Shown in pieces: positions 1 through 11,954 of a DNA stretch of 64,000 bases; positions within the stretch are counted from its first letter, which is position 1; each line of letters begins with the position of its first letter. The translations under genes were made by a program, and so were the position numbers. This stretch comes from Trichobilharzia regenti (Eukaryota > Platyhelminthes > Trematoda > Strigeidida > Schistosomatidae): assembly GCA_944472135.2 (NCBI GenBank), contig OX235268.1, positions 7,756,589 through 7,820,588 on the forward strand, given 5' to 3'. The notes under the pieces are model-generated. The model had not been told where the DNA came from and did not search any database. It saw nothing but the letters and a program-made list of their open reading frames with translations.

Positions 1-55
1 TGACGGATAATCCAGTCCACCACTGTTAGGAATATCATCGGTGATAAAAGTCAGC
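1..55 (-). mobile_element. RTE LINE fragment cut by the window edge
   Basis: These bases match, with few differences, the region near 37475-37525, an internal reverse-transcriptase segment (encoding Val-Asp-Trp-Ile-Met on the minus strand) of the RTE copy at 36.5-38.0 kb. The rest of the element must lie to the left of the window. Confidence 0.5.
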
Positions 56-1479
56 GAGCTTCTCTTTCATTCTGTATGCAATTTGAACACCTCGCTGAGT
101 TTTCTGTCGTTATTCACATGACACGTAGCGCTGTCATAAAGTAGTTGAATTTCCCATTCAGACTGTTTATTTATTCGTAAATAAAACTGTGAAGTTTTTG
201 GGCGTCAATGGAAATCTGTATACCCTGCTGTCTGACAATTGAAGATTCATACTTCGTGACATTTTAACATCAATTGGACTTTTAGAAGAAAGCCTAAATA
301 TAAGGATTGTCATTTTGTTAAAGAGTTACCGTAAAGAATAGATGCCACATCAAAGATAATAATCATCACTATACGGCCGAGGTCTGTATAAACCATGACA
401 TACCGACTTTCAAGTTAAAAGAACTCCTCACACTCAGATGTGATCTTAACCTTTAATTCATATTCAGTGGTGTTGCTTATAGAGAGCAAGATCGTGTAGC
501 TGTCTGATCACCATTAGGTTCAATACTTGCAAACACTTCACAGCAGATTTGCAAAACAGTTCTTTGAATTGGACCATCTATAGCCATTTGGTATACAAAA
601 GATGTTTTGACAATACTTTTATAATTTTGCTAGAAATGCAACCTAAATGATGCCCAACGAGTTTTAACTATTTGCTCACAAGCCATCACATTTTACTATT
701 CAAGTATAAACTGAACAGGCATTCTAATTATATGACGTTCAATTAACGACGAAGTCTTTGATGGTATGCTAGACAGATCAGTAAAACAGAAAGGCTCCGT
801 AGAATGACCAACTGACAATAACCACAGTCACTGACTAAGCCTGAGCCACTAGGATCTGATGGCTAAGTAAAAGAAGAACCGAAATAAATATATATCCACC
901 GTACCTGCTTTACAGATAAAGAAAAAACCAACGAAATCCCCTATTTGTGCCCAAGATGAAGTGATACATCAATCTAGCTAGCACTCAATGGAAGCCTTAT
1001 AGTTGACGTTGTAGAAAGGAATTTCAAATTCTGTGGTAAGAACTTTCACTGTATCTATAGTGAGTTTGATATTCTCCCTGGCGCCTAATATTATCTAGTA
1101 AGCCGGAGGACAGACGGTGGAATTTGATCATATTTATCTGTGAATCTGGCGATTCAATCTCTACTGAGAAGCAAGATATGTAGGTGGTTCTTGGTTTGTT
1201 TTATCCAGGAGAGTGTGATTGAGAATTATCCCTCAGGTTCATAAGGAGTGTCACTGAATAGCTGACGAAAATTTATTCGAAGATCAACATTTATTGTAGC
1301 TTTTCGAAATAGCGGTCACCACGCTAAATTTATCTTTTTTCAAGTGTCGTACTAAACAGAAAGTTTATAATCTGTGTTTATTCGTCTGACCGCCAATAAG
1401 ACGTAAAACTGGTTTAATAGCCACCAAGGAATAACAGGAAGTGTATATTGAGCTAGTCATTTCATGAGACTTGGGTCCA
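56..1479. other. Unassigned intergenic or repeat-derived DNA
   Basis: No open frame with recognisable protein similarity, no tRNA-like boxes and no clear match to the other repeats of the window. I see nothing supportable here. Confidence 0.5.
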
Positions 1480-2470
1480 AATCTCACTCCACCTTTTCGA
1501 GCTGGGCCACCAAACCTTAAGGAAACTTGAAGAAAAGTATCTCATGGACATCTTCCAAAAGAATGGATATCCACGGAATTTCAACAAAAGACATATACCC
1601 CCAAGCCAACCTACCAAAGCAAAAACCACCAAGGAAAGCACAAAGAAAATCGCCTTACCATATATAAAGGATGTCTCAGAAATCACTACAAGACTCTTCA
1701 AACCTTTAGGAATTGACGTCGTGCACAAACCAACAAAGTCGCTGCACTCAATTCTATGTCAACCAAAAGACTCAACAGCAAAAGAAGACAAAACCAACAT
1801 CATATACAAAATAAACTGTAACAACTGCGAAAAAAACTTCATTCGCCAAAGTGGACGTCCCCTTCGTCTTCGTATCCACGAACATAAGCTAGCCGTCAAA
1901 AGACATGATATCCACTCCCTCATATCACTACACACAGACAACCACGGACATCAATTCGACTAGGACTACCAGCGTTCAAATATTAGACAGAGGAAACAGC
2001 AAGCATGCTGAGAGATTTTTAGAAGCTTGGCATTCTAGTGAATCATCAATCAATAGACACATCGAGATAGACAAAATTTATCAACCGATAAGAAAGAATC
2101 TTCACACACTAAGGGTCAAAGTTCAAATCAAAAAGCAATCAGTTTCAATACAAGTAGCCTAGAAGGTGTGAAAACACACAAAACACACAACCAATCACGT
2201 CCAAGGTCACCAGGAGAGATGATTAATAATCTCGTGGAGAAATCTAAAAGCTCACTTCATGAAGTATGAAGTATGCGCTGAAGATGTCACCCAGTAGGGT
2301 GATGAAAGCTTCGCAAATTAACCATCCAGCTGCCCAGAGAACACAACCACATCAAAATCATCCACGTAGGCTACAAATCTTCTCTATCATACCATACATA
2401 TCAATAGCATTCATATCCACTCACAAGAAAGAATCGCTCCCAGTGACTGAGCTGAGATAGCTTAGTGAAA
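1480..2470 (+). mobile_element. Penelope-like element family A, 3' portion (GIY-YIG and tail)
   Basis: The frame at 1544-1963 reads through the RT-to-endonuclease linker (NGYPRNFNKRHIP, then KPLGIDVVHKPTKSLHSIL) into a GIY-YIG module: IIYKINCNNCEKN, then Ser-Gly-Arg-Pro-Leu-Arg-Leu-Arg, then HEHKLAVKRHD. The expected Tyr-Ile-Gly is altered to Phe-Ile-Arg. A +1 shift near 1965 continues in 1905-2162 (VQILDRGNSKHAERFLEAWHSS). The same family recurs at 47.9-48.8 kb (minus) and 48.8-52.8 kb (plus). GIY-YIG is the endonuclease of PLEs. This copy lacks the RT domain and carries a shift, so it is a dead fragment. The tail holds a hammerhead-like hairpin at 2278-2315. Confidence 0.8.
2278..2320 (+). 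ncRNA. Hammerhead-like hairpin in PLE family A tail (copy 1)
   Basis: CUGAAGA (2278-2284, fits CUGANGA) is followed by a six-pair hairpin: UCACCC at 2287-2292, loop AGUA, GGGUGA at 2297-2302. GAAA follows at 2304-2307 and then GCUUC. Two other copies in the window change both sides of one stem pair (A-U here, G-C at 52.74 kb, G-U at 48.1 kb). The hairpin is seen directly; calling it a hammerhead is inference, because the junction between core and stem is not canonical. Confidence 0.45.
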
Positions 2471-3369
2471 TCACACTTGGGGATATATAACAGTACTTCT
2501 AATGCATTATGATTATGACGTGTATAACTCCTTCCAGCTCATGTCTTGTTAAACCTCAACTATCCCTATGCTTAGCATCTAGGAATTGTTGCCAGAGAAG
2601 ATAAAAAAAATCACTAAAAAGTTTCCTTTTTCCTTTAGCTTTCTCTTTTCTATAAGATTTTTAATCATTTAATCATGGTACGCCTTGTTTTAAATGAGAT
2701 TAATTTTTAAACGCAGGAATTTAATTTCACTGGCTTCAATTTGCTGTTATTACTTTTTTATATTTTGACAATTTCGATTCAATGTAGCATTTTGCCGCAA
2801 GTTATCTCATAATCTATACATTTTTCATCTAAATCACGGTGATCATCCTAAAGTTTTATGTTTATGCTTTGTTCACAATATCAGTATATCGGTAAAATAT
2901 TTGATGTATTATCAGGTAACATAATTTATAAACGTCAGTGTGTTTAATCAGGTGAAATGAGAGTGAGAGAACATTAATAAAGGACGAAAATGTTTTCAGA
3001 TGAAAATAAAAGCCAAAAATGATATGATGACATTGGCGGTGTTTTGATATTTCTACTTGATGTTGTGCACCTTCTGTTGTACTACAAGATACTTCAAAAC
3101 ACCGATGAAAAAAAATGATAATGATTAAGGAGCATGAAAAAAGAGATTAGCAGATGGCTATACCAGCTATTGATAAACAGAAAGTAGTGCATCAGATTAT
3201 GTGTGTATAAATCAATATATCGGTATATTAAACATTGGAACAGATCTACTACAATAATAAAAAGGAATAGCTGTGGCAGTCTCATAAGATGGTAGTATCT
3301 TACTCATTTATTTATCGTCGACCTCTTAAAGTTTACTAGATGAAAAAGCCTTACATGCTTAAAAGAATG
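2471..3369. other. Unassigned AT-rich DNA
   Basis: Very AT-rich, with only short chance open frames and no similarity to the repeats identified elsewhere. Confidence 0.45.
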
Positions 3370-4325
3370 GAATTATTATTATTGCTTTCATTAGTTCCTA
3401 GAGGAACATAAAGCTACAGCCACACGTCTCCAGCGCATTCGGTTCTCTGCCAACGTTTTCACCTGACTTCACGTCTGCAACCCACATGCTTTCATCTCCT
3501 CTTCATATGACCTCCTCCATGTCACTTGCACTGATGACCAACTCGCCGCTTCCCGTTCACGGTCCACTGAAGTGATGGCCTGGCGTGTGATATCAGTCAC
3601 TTGATGGTTTGTTTTCTCAGAGTATCCACCTCAATTTCTTCCTGCAAATTTGTTGCACTATTGGTTCCTGCTAGGTTGGTTGGTTCATTGCCAGAAATTC
3701 ATGTTGGTATTCTTTTCTGGTAGGCTATCTGATCCTGAGTATCGAGCGCAGACAGCTGTTGATTTAGGTCTGTAGTTTGTTAGAACTACCCTTCGTGACG
3801 CGCCAGGCGTCTGGTCTGTATAGCGAGTAGAACTGATTTCACACTGAAGTTGAAAACCCGCACCTTATTTTTCATGCTTAGTGCCATTAATCTTCACACA
3901 GACTTGAGAGAAATGAAAGCTTGTCTTGCTTTCTCAATCCTCGCTTTGTTATCCTTGTCAGTTTCGCGTATAAGTGAAAAGATGCTTTCCGGGTAGGTGA
4001 AGGAAAAGAATAGAACCAACCAGGAACCGATTGTGCAACAAATCTGCAGTAAGAAATGCAGCTCGATTGGTCATACTCTAAGAAAACAAACCATCAAGTT
4101 GCATCACACGCCAGGCCATCACTCGAAAGGAGCTCGAACAGGAAGCGGTGAGTTGGTCGTCAGTGTGGGGGTGGGGTGACATGGAGGAAGTGATGTGAAG
4201 AGGAGATGAAAAAATGTGGATAAATATGGAGTCAGGTGAAAACGTTGACAGAGAACCAAATGCGATGGAGACGTTCGGCTGAAGCCCTATGTTCCTCTAG
4301 GAACTAAAAGAAACAAGAATAATAT
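3370..4325. mobile_element. RTE LINE 3' ends in a tail-out inverted dimer
   Basis: 3370-4002 reads as the minus strand of an RTE 3' end: the AT-rich microsatellite tail is on the left, followed by the conserved final stretch 'ttcctagaggaacat'. 4003-4325 reads as the plus strand of the same 3' end and finishes with the same terminal block and an 'aagaataatat' tail. Both tails point outwards. Because both arms contain the 3' terminus, simple 5' inversion of one copy (twin priming) does not explain the arrangement. No intact RT frame remains. Confidence 0.75.
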
Positions 4326-5220
4326 ATTTATCTCCGTATCCAATAAACTCTCTGTTTTTAATGAAGAGATAGAATTTTCAAAAATGAAGAAACCAGAAAG
4401 ACTGGGAATACTAAGTCAGCCTATCAAATGCATAGTGGTACATATAAAACCTGAAGTTATTCACTTTTCATGCAAGTATTCACCTACACTAATTAGACGC
4501 ATTTTTTCTTATTCATATTATGTAATGACAATTAATTTCTGCATTTTTTGTTACACAGAATCGCCAGGATATAAATTTTGCTTAGAGATAATGACAAGCC
4601 AATATACTTCACGTTTAGCCAGTTAGATAAATGCAGTGAGTTATTGAGTTTTGATGATGTCAATGAAATTCCACTTACAAAAAATGTTCAGACATAAAAC
4701 ATTATCGTTTCTATGGGAGATTTTGATTTTTCTCATCTATATGTATGTATGTGTTAAAAGTAACAAATTGTAGAATTATAATGTGGAAATAATTGTTACT
4801 TTAGAATTTAGAAACAAAAATGAACAATGAATAACCTTTTTTCTGAAAATTTATTCTTCTGATTCTACAATTTATTATACATAAATATGTTCGTATACAT
4901 AGATCATTCTAGAATAATCATCATATAACAATATTGGCATTTTTAAACGTTATCGATTTGTTAAGTAATATCACGATGAAATTACAGTTCACGAAGGATG
5001 CATAAATTGCAATTAGCGCGAAAAATGTAATAACAAATAGAATATCAAATAAAATTAATAAAATTTCCACAAGAAACTAAGGATCATGATGAAACCTTGA
5101 TGGCCGAGGTAAGGACAGTATCTGAACCAACTTCTTTTGGTTACAGAAGTTATGTTTCTTAATGTAGATTACAACAGCCAGCCTCAGTACTATGTAGCTA
5201 ACAAACTCTTTAGGTAAATT
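4326..5220. other. Unassigned AT-rich DNA
   Basis: No recognisable protein or repeat. An 80-codon open frame at 4384-4626 has no family resemblance and weak composition. Confidence 0.4.
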
Positions 5221-5500
5221 TAATATAGTTTGGTTTGTAAGGGTTAGTTATGTTATTACAAGTTTATCACGAATTGATATCAGTTAGAGAACCATTGAAT
5301 GACAGCTGCTGTTCCATCATAGTTTGGAAATCATCGACTGTACGCACCCACCACCAGGCAAGTTGTCTCGTATAACATCCAGCCACTCAGACCCGATTCA
5401 ATGGCTCATGAACTCTAACTTCTAGAAATTCATGATTTAACGCGACCCCTTCCAATCATAAAAGCATAACTAACCCTCACAAACCAAACTATACAAAAAT
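5221..5500 (-). repeat. SINE family H copy, minus, in a short palindromic setting
   Basis: Minus-strand H element, recognised from its tail block (tgatatcagttagagaacca), the remnant ribozyme (5290-5352) and the tRNA-like part. The outer arms 5221-5250 (tttggtttgtaagggttag) and 5466-5496 (ctaaccctcacaaaccaaa) are reverse complements. The ribozyme core is heavily mutated. Confidence 0.6.
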
Positions 5501-5519
5501 AATCTGATGCTAGCTATTG

Positions 5520-5650
5520 ACTTGCTACAGGATGGAGTTTCCTGGAGTTCTAGTGAGAAGTCGTGACCAGTGAGGTCACGTTTGTGGCGGGTGCCTACTG
5601 CCGGTGATCCCCAAACTAGTTGGATGAAACAGTCGTCCAGTACTCATTGG
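5520..5650 (+). repeat. SINE family H fragment, degenerate
   Basis: Retains 'cccaaactag', a diverged GAAAC box and 'tcgtccagtactc' of the H ribozyme region. The upstream part is lost. Confidence 0.45.
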
Positions 5651-5946
5651 TTTACTGTAGGTAAAGTTTAGATTGGATGGAATGAGGTAGATGACTATGA
5701 AAGCTTCGTTAACATCAATCTTGTCTTCTGTATCCACAAGATGAGACAGAACAGAGTTATGAAAGAATTTCGTTTATCCTTTGCTTAACCACGCAGTATG
5801 ATTTTCGGAAATCGGACAGTAAACATGCTTAATTGGGCGGTCTCTGTAATTTCCTCCACAGGAGCTGTGAAACTGGCAGGTACACATAGAAGAGGCGAAA
5901 TTTAGATTTTATATTTAACTTTTTAATTCTTGTAGTGATAACAATA

Positions 5947-6448
5947 AATTCATGGCCTGACATCAGTTAGAGAAACACTTGAAAATCTGGGAGTACTGTG
6001 CAGTTGTTTCATACTAGTTTGGGACTCTTCTGCGGTACGAACCTACCAACAGGATTTGAAACCAGGACCTTCTGGTTACAAGGCGAGCTCGTAGACCATT
6101 GAGTCAATGGAACCCGATCCAACGGTCGTTGAATTCTATCTTCTGCAAATTCACAACATAGCGCAACCATTTCGCAATGTCTCCTTCGATGAGTTACTGC
6201 CTCATCTTCAACCTACTGTACCCTGCTGGTCACGGCTTCCTACTAGAATCCCAGGTCATTGCATGAGCATCAGATTAATTTTCAAGTATTGGTTTTTTGT
6301 AGGGACTTCTGTTTGATCAAACCAAACTAGGACAAAACTGCTGTCCACTACTCCCAGCTGGTTTTCCAGTCGTTCTCTAATTAATGTCAGCTCACGATGA
6401 AATCCTCCATGCAATCAAACATCAATCCCTACAAAAACAATCCTTGAA
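5947..6448. repeat. SINE family H tail-out inverted dimer with target duplication
   Basis: 5950-6290 is a minus-strand H copy (ribozyme region 5985-6042, tRNA-like B box near 6045-6075). 6330-6440 is the 3' part of a plus-strand copy. The pair is bounded by the direct repeat gataacaata at 5937-5946 and 6449-6458, with further similarity just upstream of each. The minus ribozyme has C3 but a U4 to A change (CAGAAGA). The plus ribozyme is degenerate. Confidence 0.7.
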
Positions 6449-6479
6449 GATAACAATATAACTTAATTTCAGATATTAT

Positions 6480-7039
6480 GTGAACATATACTACAGATAT
6501 TTTCACAGTATTTACTTCTAAAAATATGTGCTTTTCAAACAGTAGGTATATGCACAGTAATAATCTAATTGCATATCATGTGATGTAGTTTAATTGCATC
6601 TGAATTGAGATCCAATTCTCCAAGGTTTTCTTTGTTACTTGTAGGCTAATTCAGTATTGGCTCAAGTTCATGCAGATATCATCTAACATTGCCGACGATT
6701 AAAATGATAAGAAATGCAGAAGAGTTTAGGAGTTCTGAAGGATGAAAATTCTGGTAGCCCAGTGATTTAAGGATGCCACCGTGTTGCCTGAACGTATGGT
6801 ACCGAAACCTCTTGGTTATTTCAATGTTCAATGAACAACTTGGAGCGATTTAGGAAAAGGATATAAACTCCCTAATGTTTTCCTCTCCATGAATAATCAA
6901 AATATTACTCAAAACAAATAAAAAATAAAAATATGCAGTTCAGTTTCTCTTGCTCAAATTTAATCTTCTTCCAATTTAATAACTCTCCTCAGTTTTTTAT
7001 ACTCCTGTTTCATTTGAATTCACCACATTGCTATGAAAA
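6480..7039. other. Unassigned AT-rich DNA
   Basis: No feature supported. Confidence 0.4.
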
Positions 7040-7705
7040 CTGCTGGTTATTTCGTGGTGAGAGCTGTCTGCAAGCCAAAATTGTAGAAAACACTTCACGT
7101 CAGTGTTTACCTCCCGAGTCAGGGTCATGAAATAAAACAGCAGCTAAGCTTGACATTGAACATCTCGACAAACAATCACATTAGACTTAATATATGTATA
7201 AAACTTAGGCACTGTGGTGGTAAGTAATTCCATATTAGTTTGTTTATAAACACAGCAGACTTAGCGTGTACAGATACGATTCGTAGCTATATGGCCAAAT
7301 TTTCTAAGAAAAGGTCATAAGCAGTACAGAATAGCCTTCAGCAAGAAAACAACCAATAAATAGAGGTTGTTTCTGTGCTTACAATAACGCTGTTATTATT
7401 ATACGTGCGTTGGTGGCACAGCAGTTAGGACTCTCGCTGACCATGCACATGGTCCGAGGTTCGATACCCTGCCGACGAACACCTGATATCTTTGGTCGGC
7501 CTGCAAAATTTGGGCTACCGATATCCACGCTGAAAATTCCATACTTGTATCAAAGATACAGTGTGGAATCAAGCTGTTATCAAAAATAAAAAATAAAAAT
7601 AACAATGTACATAAAAATCTATAAATATCTCTTGATTCTCTCAAAAGAAATGATCTGTTGCTTGGCCTTTGTCTTCTGTCGTTACAACTTAACAATAAAT
7701 CGTCA
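7040..7705 (+). repeat. Unclassified repeat N, copy 1, interrupted by a T SINE
   Basis: 7040-7390 and 7591-7705 align with 28735-28996 plus 29421-29500 (plus strand) and with 34765-35110 (minus strand). Shared blocks include 'gtacagaatagccttcagc', 'gaaaacaaccaat', 'aaaatctataaatat' and 'ttgtcttctgtcgttacaa'. No coding frame, tRNA boxes or terminal repeats were seen. It may be part of a longer element or of an LTR. Confidence 0.6.
7404..7600 (+). repeat. tRNA-like SINE family T, copy 1
   Basis: An A-box-like stretch (tggcacagcagttaggac) and a B box (ggttcgatacc) are followed by a non-tRNA body (cgaacacctgatatctttgg, then tacagtgtggaatcaagctg) and an A-rich tail (aaaaataaaaaat). Pol III promoter boxes are typical of tRNA-derived SINEs. 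It is inserted in repeat N. Confidence 0.8.
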
Positions 7706-8269
7706 GTTCTTAGTCTACCTTACATAACTTCATCCTCAGAATGTCTATGCCTATTGAATTCATCTCAACAGTCTATGCATGAAATGTATAAATGCAGCCT
7801 GTTCAGTGCATGCTGTTGATTACTCTGCAACTACCTGTTAACGGACCTCAAGTCATCATTTGAATCACGTCATAAGCTACTGCTTGCAGATACTCAATAT
7901 TATTTAGCTCTTTTGGAGTTAAGGAGTATCCGTTATTTCTTATACTCTCAAATCTCTAACAAAGCATTAAATGTGTGAAATAAATTACTAATTCAACCAC
8001 TTATTAGGTTCTACCAATAGTGTGTAAATATTTGAGAAAACGTTTCCTACAAGTAAAATCTCAATATTTACCTGAATACATCGTAGCTCCTGGCATTTTT
8101 TTATAATTCCCAAGTTTCTAACCATCTGTTATTCGAGTCAGTGTAGATGAATAGGAAAATCAATGGTGTAGAAAGAAAATCAGTGTCCAAACACCATGTT
8201 GGCTAACAAAAGAAGAAGAAACGGCATAAATGAGAATTCCAGTCCTTCAAAAAACCCATTGATAAAGTC
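7706..8269. other. Unassigned DNA
   Basis: No feature supported. Confidence 0.4.
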
Positions 8270-8405
8270 AGGTTATGTGAAGAGGAGATGAAAGCATGTA
8301 GGCAGACTTGGAGCGGGGTAAAAAAGTTGGCAGAAAACAGAAGGCAATGGAGGTGCGCAGCTGAAACCCAATGTTCCTCTAGGAATTAAAGGATATAATA
8401 ATATA
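8270..8405 (+). mobile_element. RTE LINE, strongly 5'-truncated
   Basis: Only the last 130 bp or so of the RTE 3' end (tgaagaggagatgaaagcat to ttcctctaggaattaaagg), followed by an AT-rich tail. Confidence 0.75.
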
Positions 8406-8514
8406 TATGGTTATTTCTTTTAGCGATTATTGCAGTTATTTACACTCAACCATTGAAATAAAAAAGAACAGACAGCTTGTCTACCAGAAACATCTACACA
8501 TTTTACCGCAATAT

Positions 8515-8640
8515 TAACGCAAATATCTGAAGAGACTAGTAGGAGAATCCAATAACCAGTATTTCTTCCATCTTGGTGTATTTGCATTTCTAGTGAGTGG
8601 CTGTGTTCCCACTGAAAATCCACTACTGCACTTATCGTTT
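8515..8640 (-). repeat. Degenerate Sm-alpha-like SINE
   Basis: The minus strand retains blocks of the Sm-alpha body: 'gggaacacagccactcact', 'agaaatgca' and 'ttggattctcctac'. The ribozyme core is not recognisable any more. Confidence 0.4.
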
Positions 8641-9124
8641 TGGAAACAAGAAATCATTGAATCCTAGGAGACGAGGGCCAGGTGAGCCCGTTTTTGCAGT
8701 CGATAAGTAATTACTCCTTTATAAGTACATATTGCATTTTCAATGTCATCAGTGTCATCAACCATGTCACTAAAGGCACAAGATCCACTTTATGCTTTAA
8801 CGTCTTTAAGTCAGCATTGGCTGAAAAATTCAGTTCAGTCGATCAACAAAAAGATAGAAAGAAATATAAAATATAGTTTTGCTTATTTTTTGAGTTTTTT
8901 AGCGATTTCGTTGATTGCAAGATAATAATAACGTGATGTTTATTTCAGCAGTGTATATAAAAATCCTGGTAAAAGGAAGAAGCGACCATCGTCGACGATT
9001 TACTTTTGAGTGGACTCTGACTGGTATACATATATGACATATAAAGGTGATTTTAAAGCTAAAGCAGAAAATGAATCCTCTGAAAAGAGCTTCTTAGATG
9101 AGCTAATTTTCTTGATTTCTATTA
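8641..9124. other. Unassigned DNA
   Basis: No feature supported. The open frames here are short and unlike known families. Confidence 0.4.
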
Positions 9125-9670
9125 ATATGACATTATTGACCGTTAAGACCATTAGGCCATTGCAACCCAATCCAATGATCTATGAGTTTTACCTTGTGCC
9201 AATTTACGGCATAGAGCAAACATAAGTCAATGTCTTCGGTGATCACATGTCCTCCTGTCAAGCCTGCCTTGCTCTAATGGTCATTTTAAGCCAATACTTA
9301 AAATCAGTGAGATGATCACTAGCGACTGATTCTATTCATCCTGATAGCTACCTGTGGTTCTTGTGGGAAATCATGACCAGTAGGTAACAGCAGGTCTGGC
9401 GTGAAGATAAATATTCTCTACGTATGATATTCTCTGTTGGTCACGCTATGTAGTGAATTGATAGAGGTTAGAATTAGACTGCCATTGGATCAGGTCTCAG
9501 TGGCCTATCGATCTACGAGGTAACTCGTCTTGTACCCAGATGGTCCTGGGTTCGAACCGTGGCAGTGGTTACGTACTGGTGAAGAGACCTAAACTAAGGC
9601 GAAATAGCTGTCCAGTTACTCCCAATGATTCCCTTATCAATGTCAGCTAATGAGGAAACCCTGTAGCCTG
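9125..9670. repeat. SINE family H tail-out inverted dimer, degenerate
   Basis: 9130-9335 is minus-strand H tRNA-like and 5' body sequence. 9340-9660 is a nearly full plus-strand H copy with 'ggtcctgggttcgaacc' (B box) and a mutated ribozyme (GUACUG, GUGAAGA, GACC...GGC, GAAAU, then GUC). No clear target duplication was found. Confidence 0.6.
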
Positions 9671-11954
9671 TCAATCGAATCTCAACCAACGAATACTTGG
9701 ACACCCAACTTTTGTTGATCAAGCATGTTCTAACTGATTTATTTATCACATTTGAAACATCATCCTTTTCCCTACTGATCTTGTAGTCTTAAGCAGAATT
9801 GGATAAAAACAAGAACTCAACCACACAGTTAGTCACTAGCACAGAAAAAAAAGATTCCAGATTTTCAGACCACAGATTTTACGAAGCTGAGACGAGATTT
9901 TGACTAAAAGCTGATAGAATGATATACTGAGATGTACTATACAACATGTGTTTCTTATCAGCTTTCATAAATTTGACGAGATCCTCCACCAATTAGATAT
10001 CCGTTGAAGAAATTAACAAGCGTGTCACGTTGTAAAGTTGAGTTTCCTCTTATTCAATAATTTAGGTACACTGTAGTGTTAAAGTTGAATCTAATAAATT
10101 ACAGGCGGTATTCTATTGTTCAGGAAGAAAGTAGTATTATATGTTCAAGTGATTGACATTTGAATCTTTGCGCTGACTTCTGTTTATATGAGAGAAAACG
10201 ATGTTGAATCACACAGAATTATACTGGTGACATAAAGCCTTATGTAGCAGTATACATTGTCGATCACTTCAATACAGCATATAATGTAGAATTCTTGATA
10301 GTGTTGAAACTTCCTCGTATATTTTAGTCGGCCAATAGATATACACTTAAATGTCGATGGTATCATCTCTATAGTTTCCCCGCAAGAACTTTGTCCCGAG
10401 GAGAAAGTCAGATGCACGTGTTGTAGAACATCTGATCTTGTTTTACTGAATAAGAGTGACTTTACCAAGCCATAAGTCATAATAATATTGTTCATATTTT
10501 AACTTTGTTGACAGTTTAATTTATCAGATATTATTCCAAGTAAACGGAATAGAATTTCCACATATCTATTATTTTATCAGCAAATTTCTTAGTAACCACA
10601 TGTGTAGAAACGTCTGCTTTGTATTTTCCATACGTTCATATTGTTGGGTAATGATTATCTTTCTATTAGGTATTCAATCTTACCATCATATCCTATGTAA
10701 AAATCACTACACCAATTATTTCAATCCATAGAGAAAGGCTTTTTCACGCGTGACCTATAATTCGTTAGCTTATTAACAAATAAATATCACGCAACCAGTT
10801 GTAGTGAACCGGGAGAACAGTCCTCAGCTAGAGTCATTATCCCTATTTGATATTGGGTAGGCGATTAGAAAATGCAGCCACTGAATGCATACAAATATCG
10901 AGTATTTGCATGATTTAAAACACATAAATCTTAAAAGTTCACCTTGTGTTTGAATACAAATTTCCGTTTTCTGAAGTAGGCTGAATCCATTTTACTGTAA
11001 GATCTACTGAGCTAAGTGAGCTAAGACAATTTCTCAGCATCACGTATTTATGTATATTGACCGATTTTGACCAGTTTCCTAATGTAGATTGCTTGTATAC
11101 TAATACCACTGTTTGTTTAAGATGGAAGTGTAGGAGAGGGCAAGTATGCTGGGAAACATTATGCTTCGTTTGAAGACATAATGCTGGAATATTTTCCACG
11201 TATATTTAGACAACATTTATTTATTTATTTATTTATTATTCACCCCTGAAGTTCCGAATGGATTCTATGACTTCAACGGCAAAACTTCATCGCCTTCAGA
11301 TGACTACCACAATTCTAGTTAGCTCCAAAATTTTTCCGGAAGCCTCTGTCCCGTCTTTCTGAATGATTCTTTCCATGCCAAACCTCGATATACGCGAAAT
11401 CAATAATAAATTAATACTGTATAACTAGAGAGTTTCACACGGTTGAAGAATATAACCAGGTATAAATCATAAAACACTGCGAATAGAAATATTGGGATGA
11501 TAATAAAAGCTGAGAAAAACCAAAAATTTAAGAAAAACTAAAGAGGAAAAGACACTCTTTAAGAAGAGAAGATTTTTATATCAAAATGTCTATAGGGGAA
11601 ATGTTTTTCGATTGGACCAACTTTTCATTCATCATACTTGAATATTTTTCAAACCTAATTTTGTTGAAAGACAAATCAGTAGAGTGAAGTGTGAGAGAAG
11701 ACATTTCCTTACCTTATTTATATTATCGTATTTTCGATATACTTTGGCAGTGTCTTTAACTAAAGCGTCTGTATCATCACTAGTCGGCTATTAGAGCTAT
11801 CTTTGAAAAGATCAAGTTCTGGAAAACATCTCCAATAAACTAGCAGTCTACATGGAGTATTCCAGTTACCATTTCCCTGTGACACTAATCCATTTAGTGC
11901 AGTAGTCATATTCACGATACTTAAAGCAAACGAAGACAAATAACCGAAATGTTT
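9671..11954. other. Unassigned AT-rich DNA with a (TTTA)n tract
   Basis: About 2.3 kb without a supported gene or repeat, apart from a pure TTTA microsatellite at 11216-11240. Open frames at 10184-10495 and 10939-11199 (minus) show no family resemblance. Confidence 0.45.

Noticed and set aside
3370..4325. Twin-primed (5'-inverted) single LINE insertion
   Set aside because: Both arms contain the LINE 3' terminus, so one RNA with an inverted 5' part cannot explain it.
10184..10495. 103-codon minus-strand open frame
   Set aside because: No family resemblance and no splice signals consistent with the host gene.
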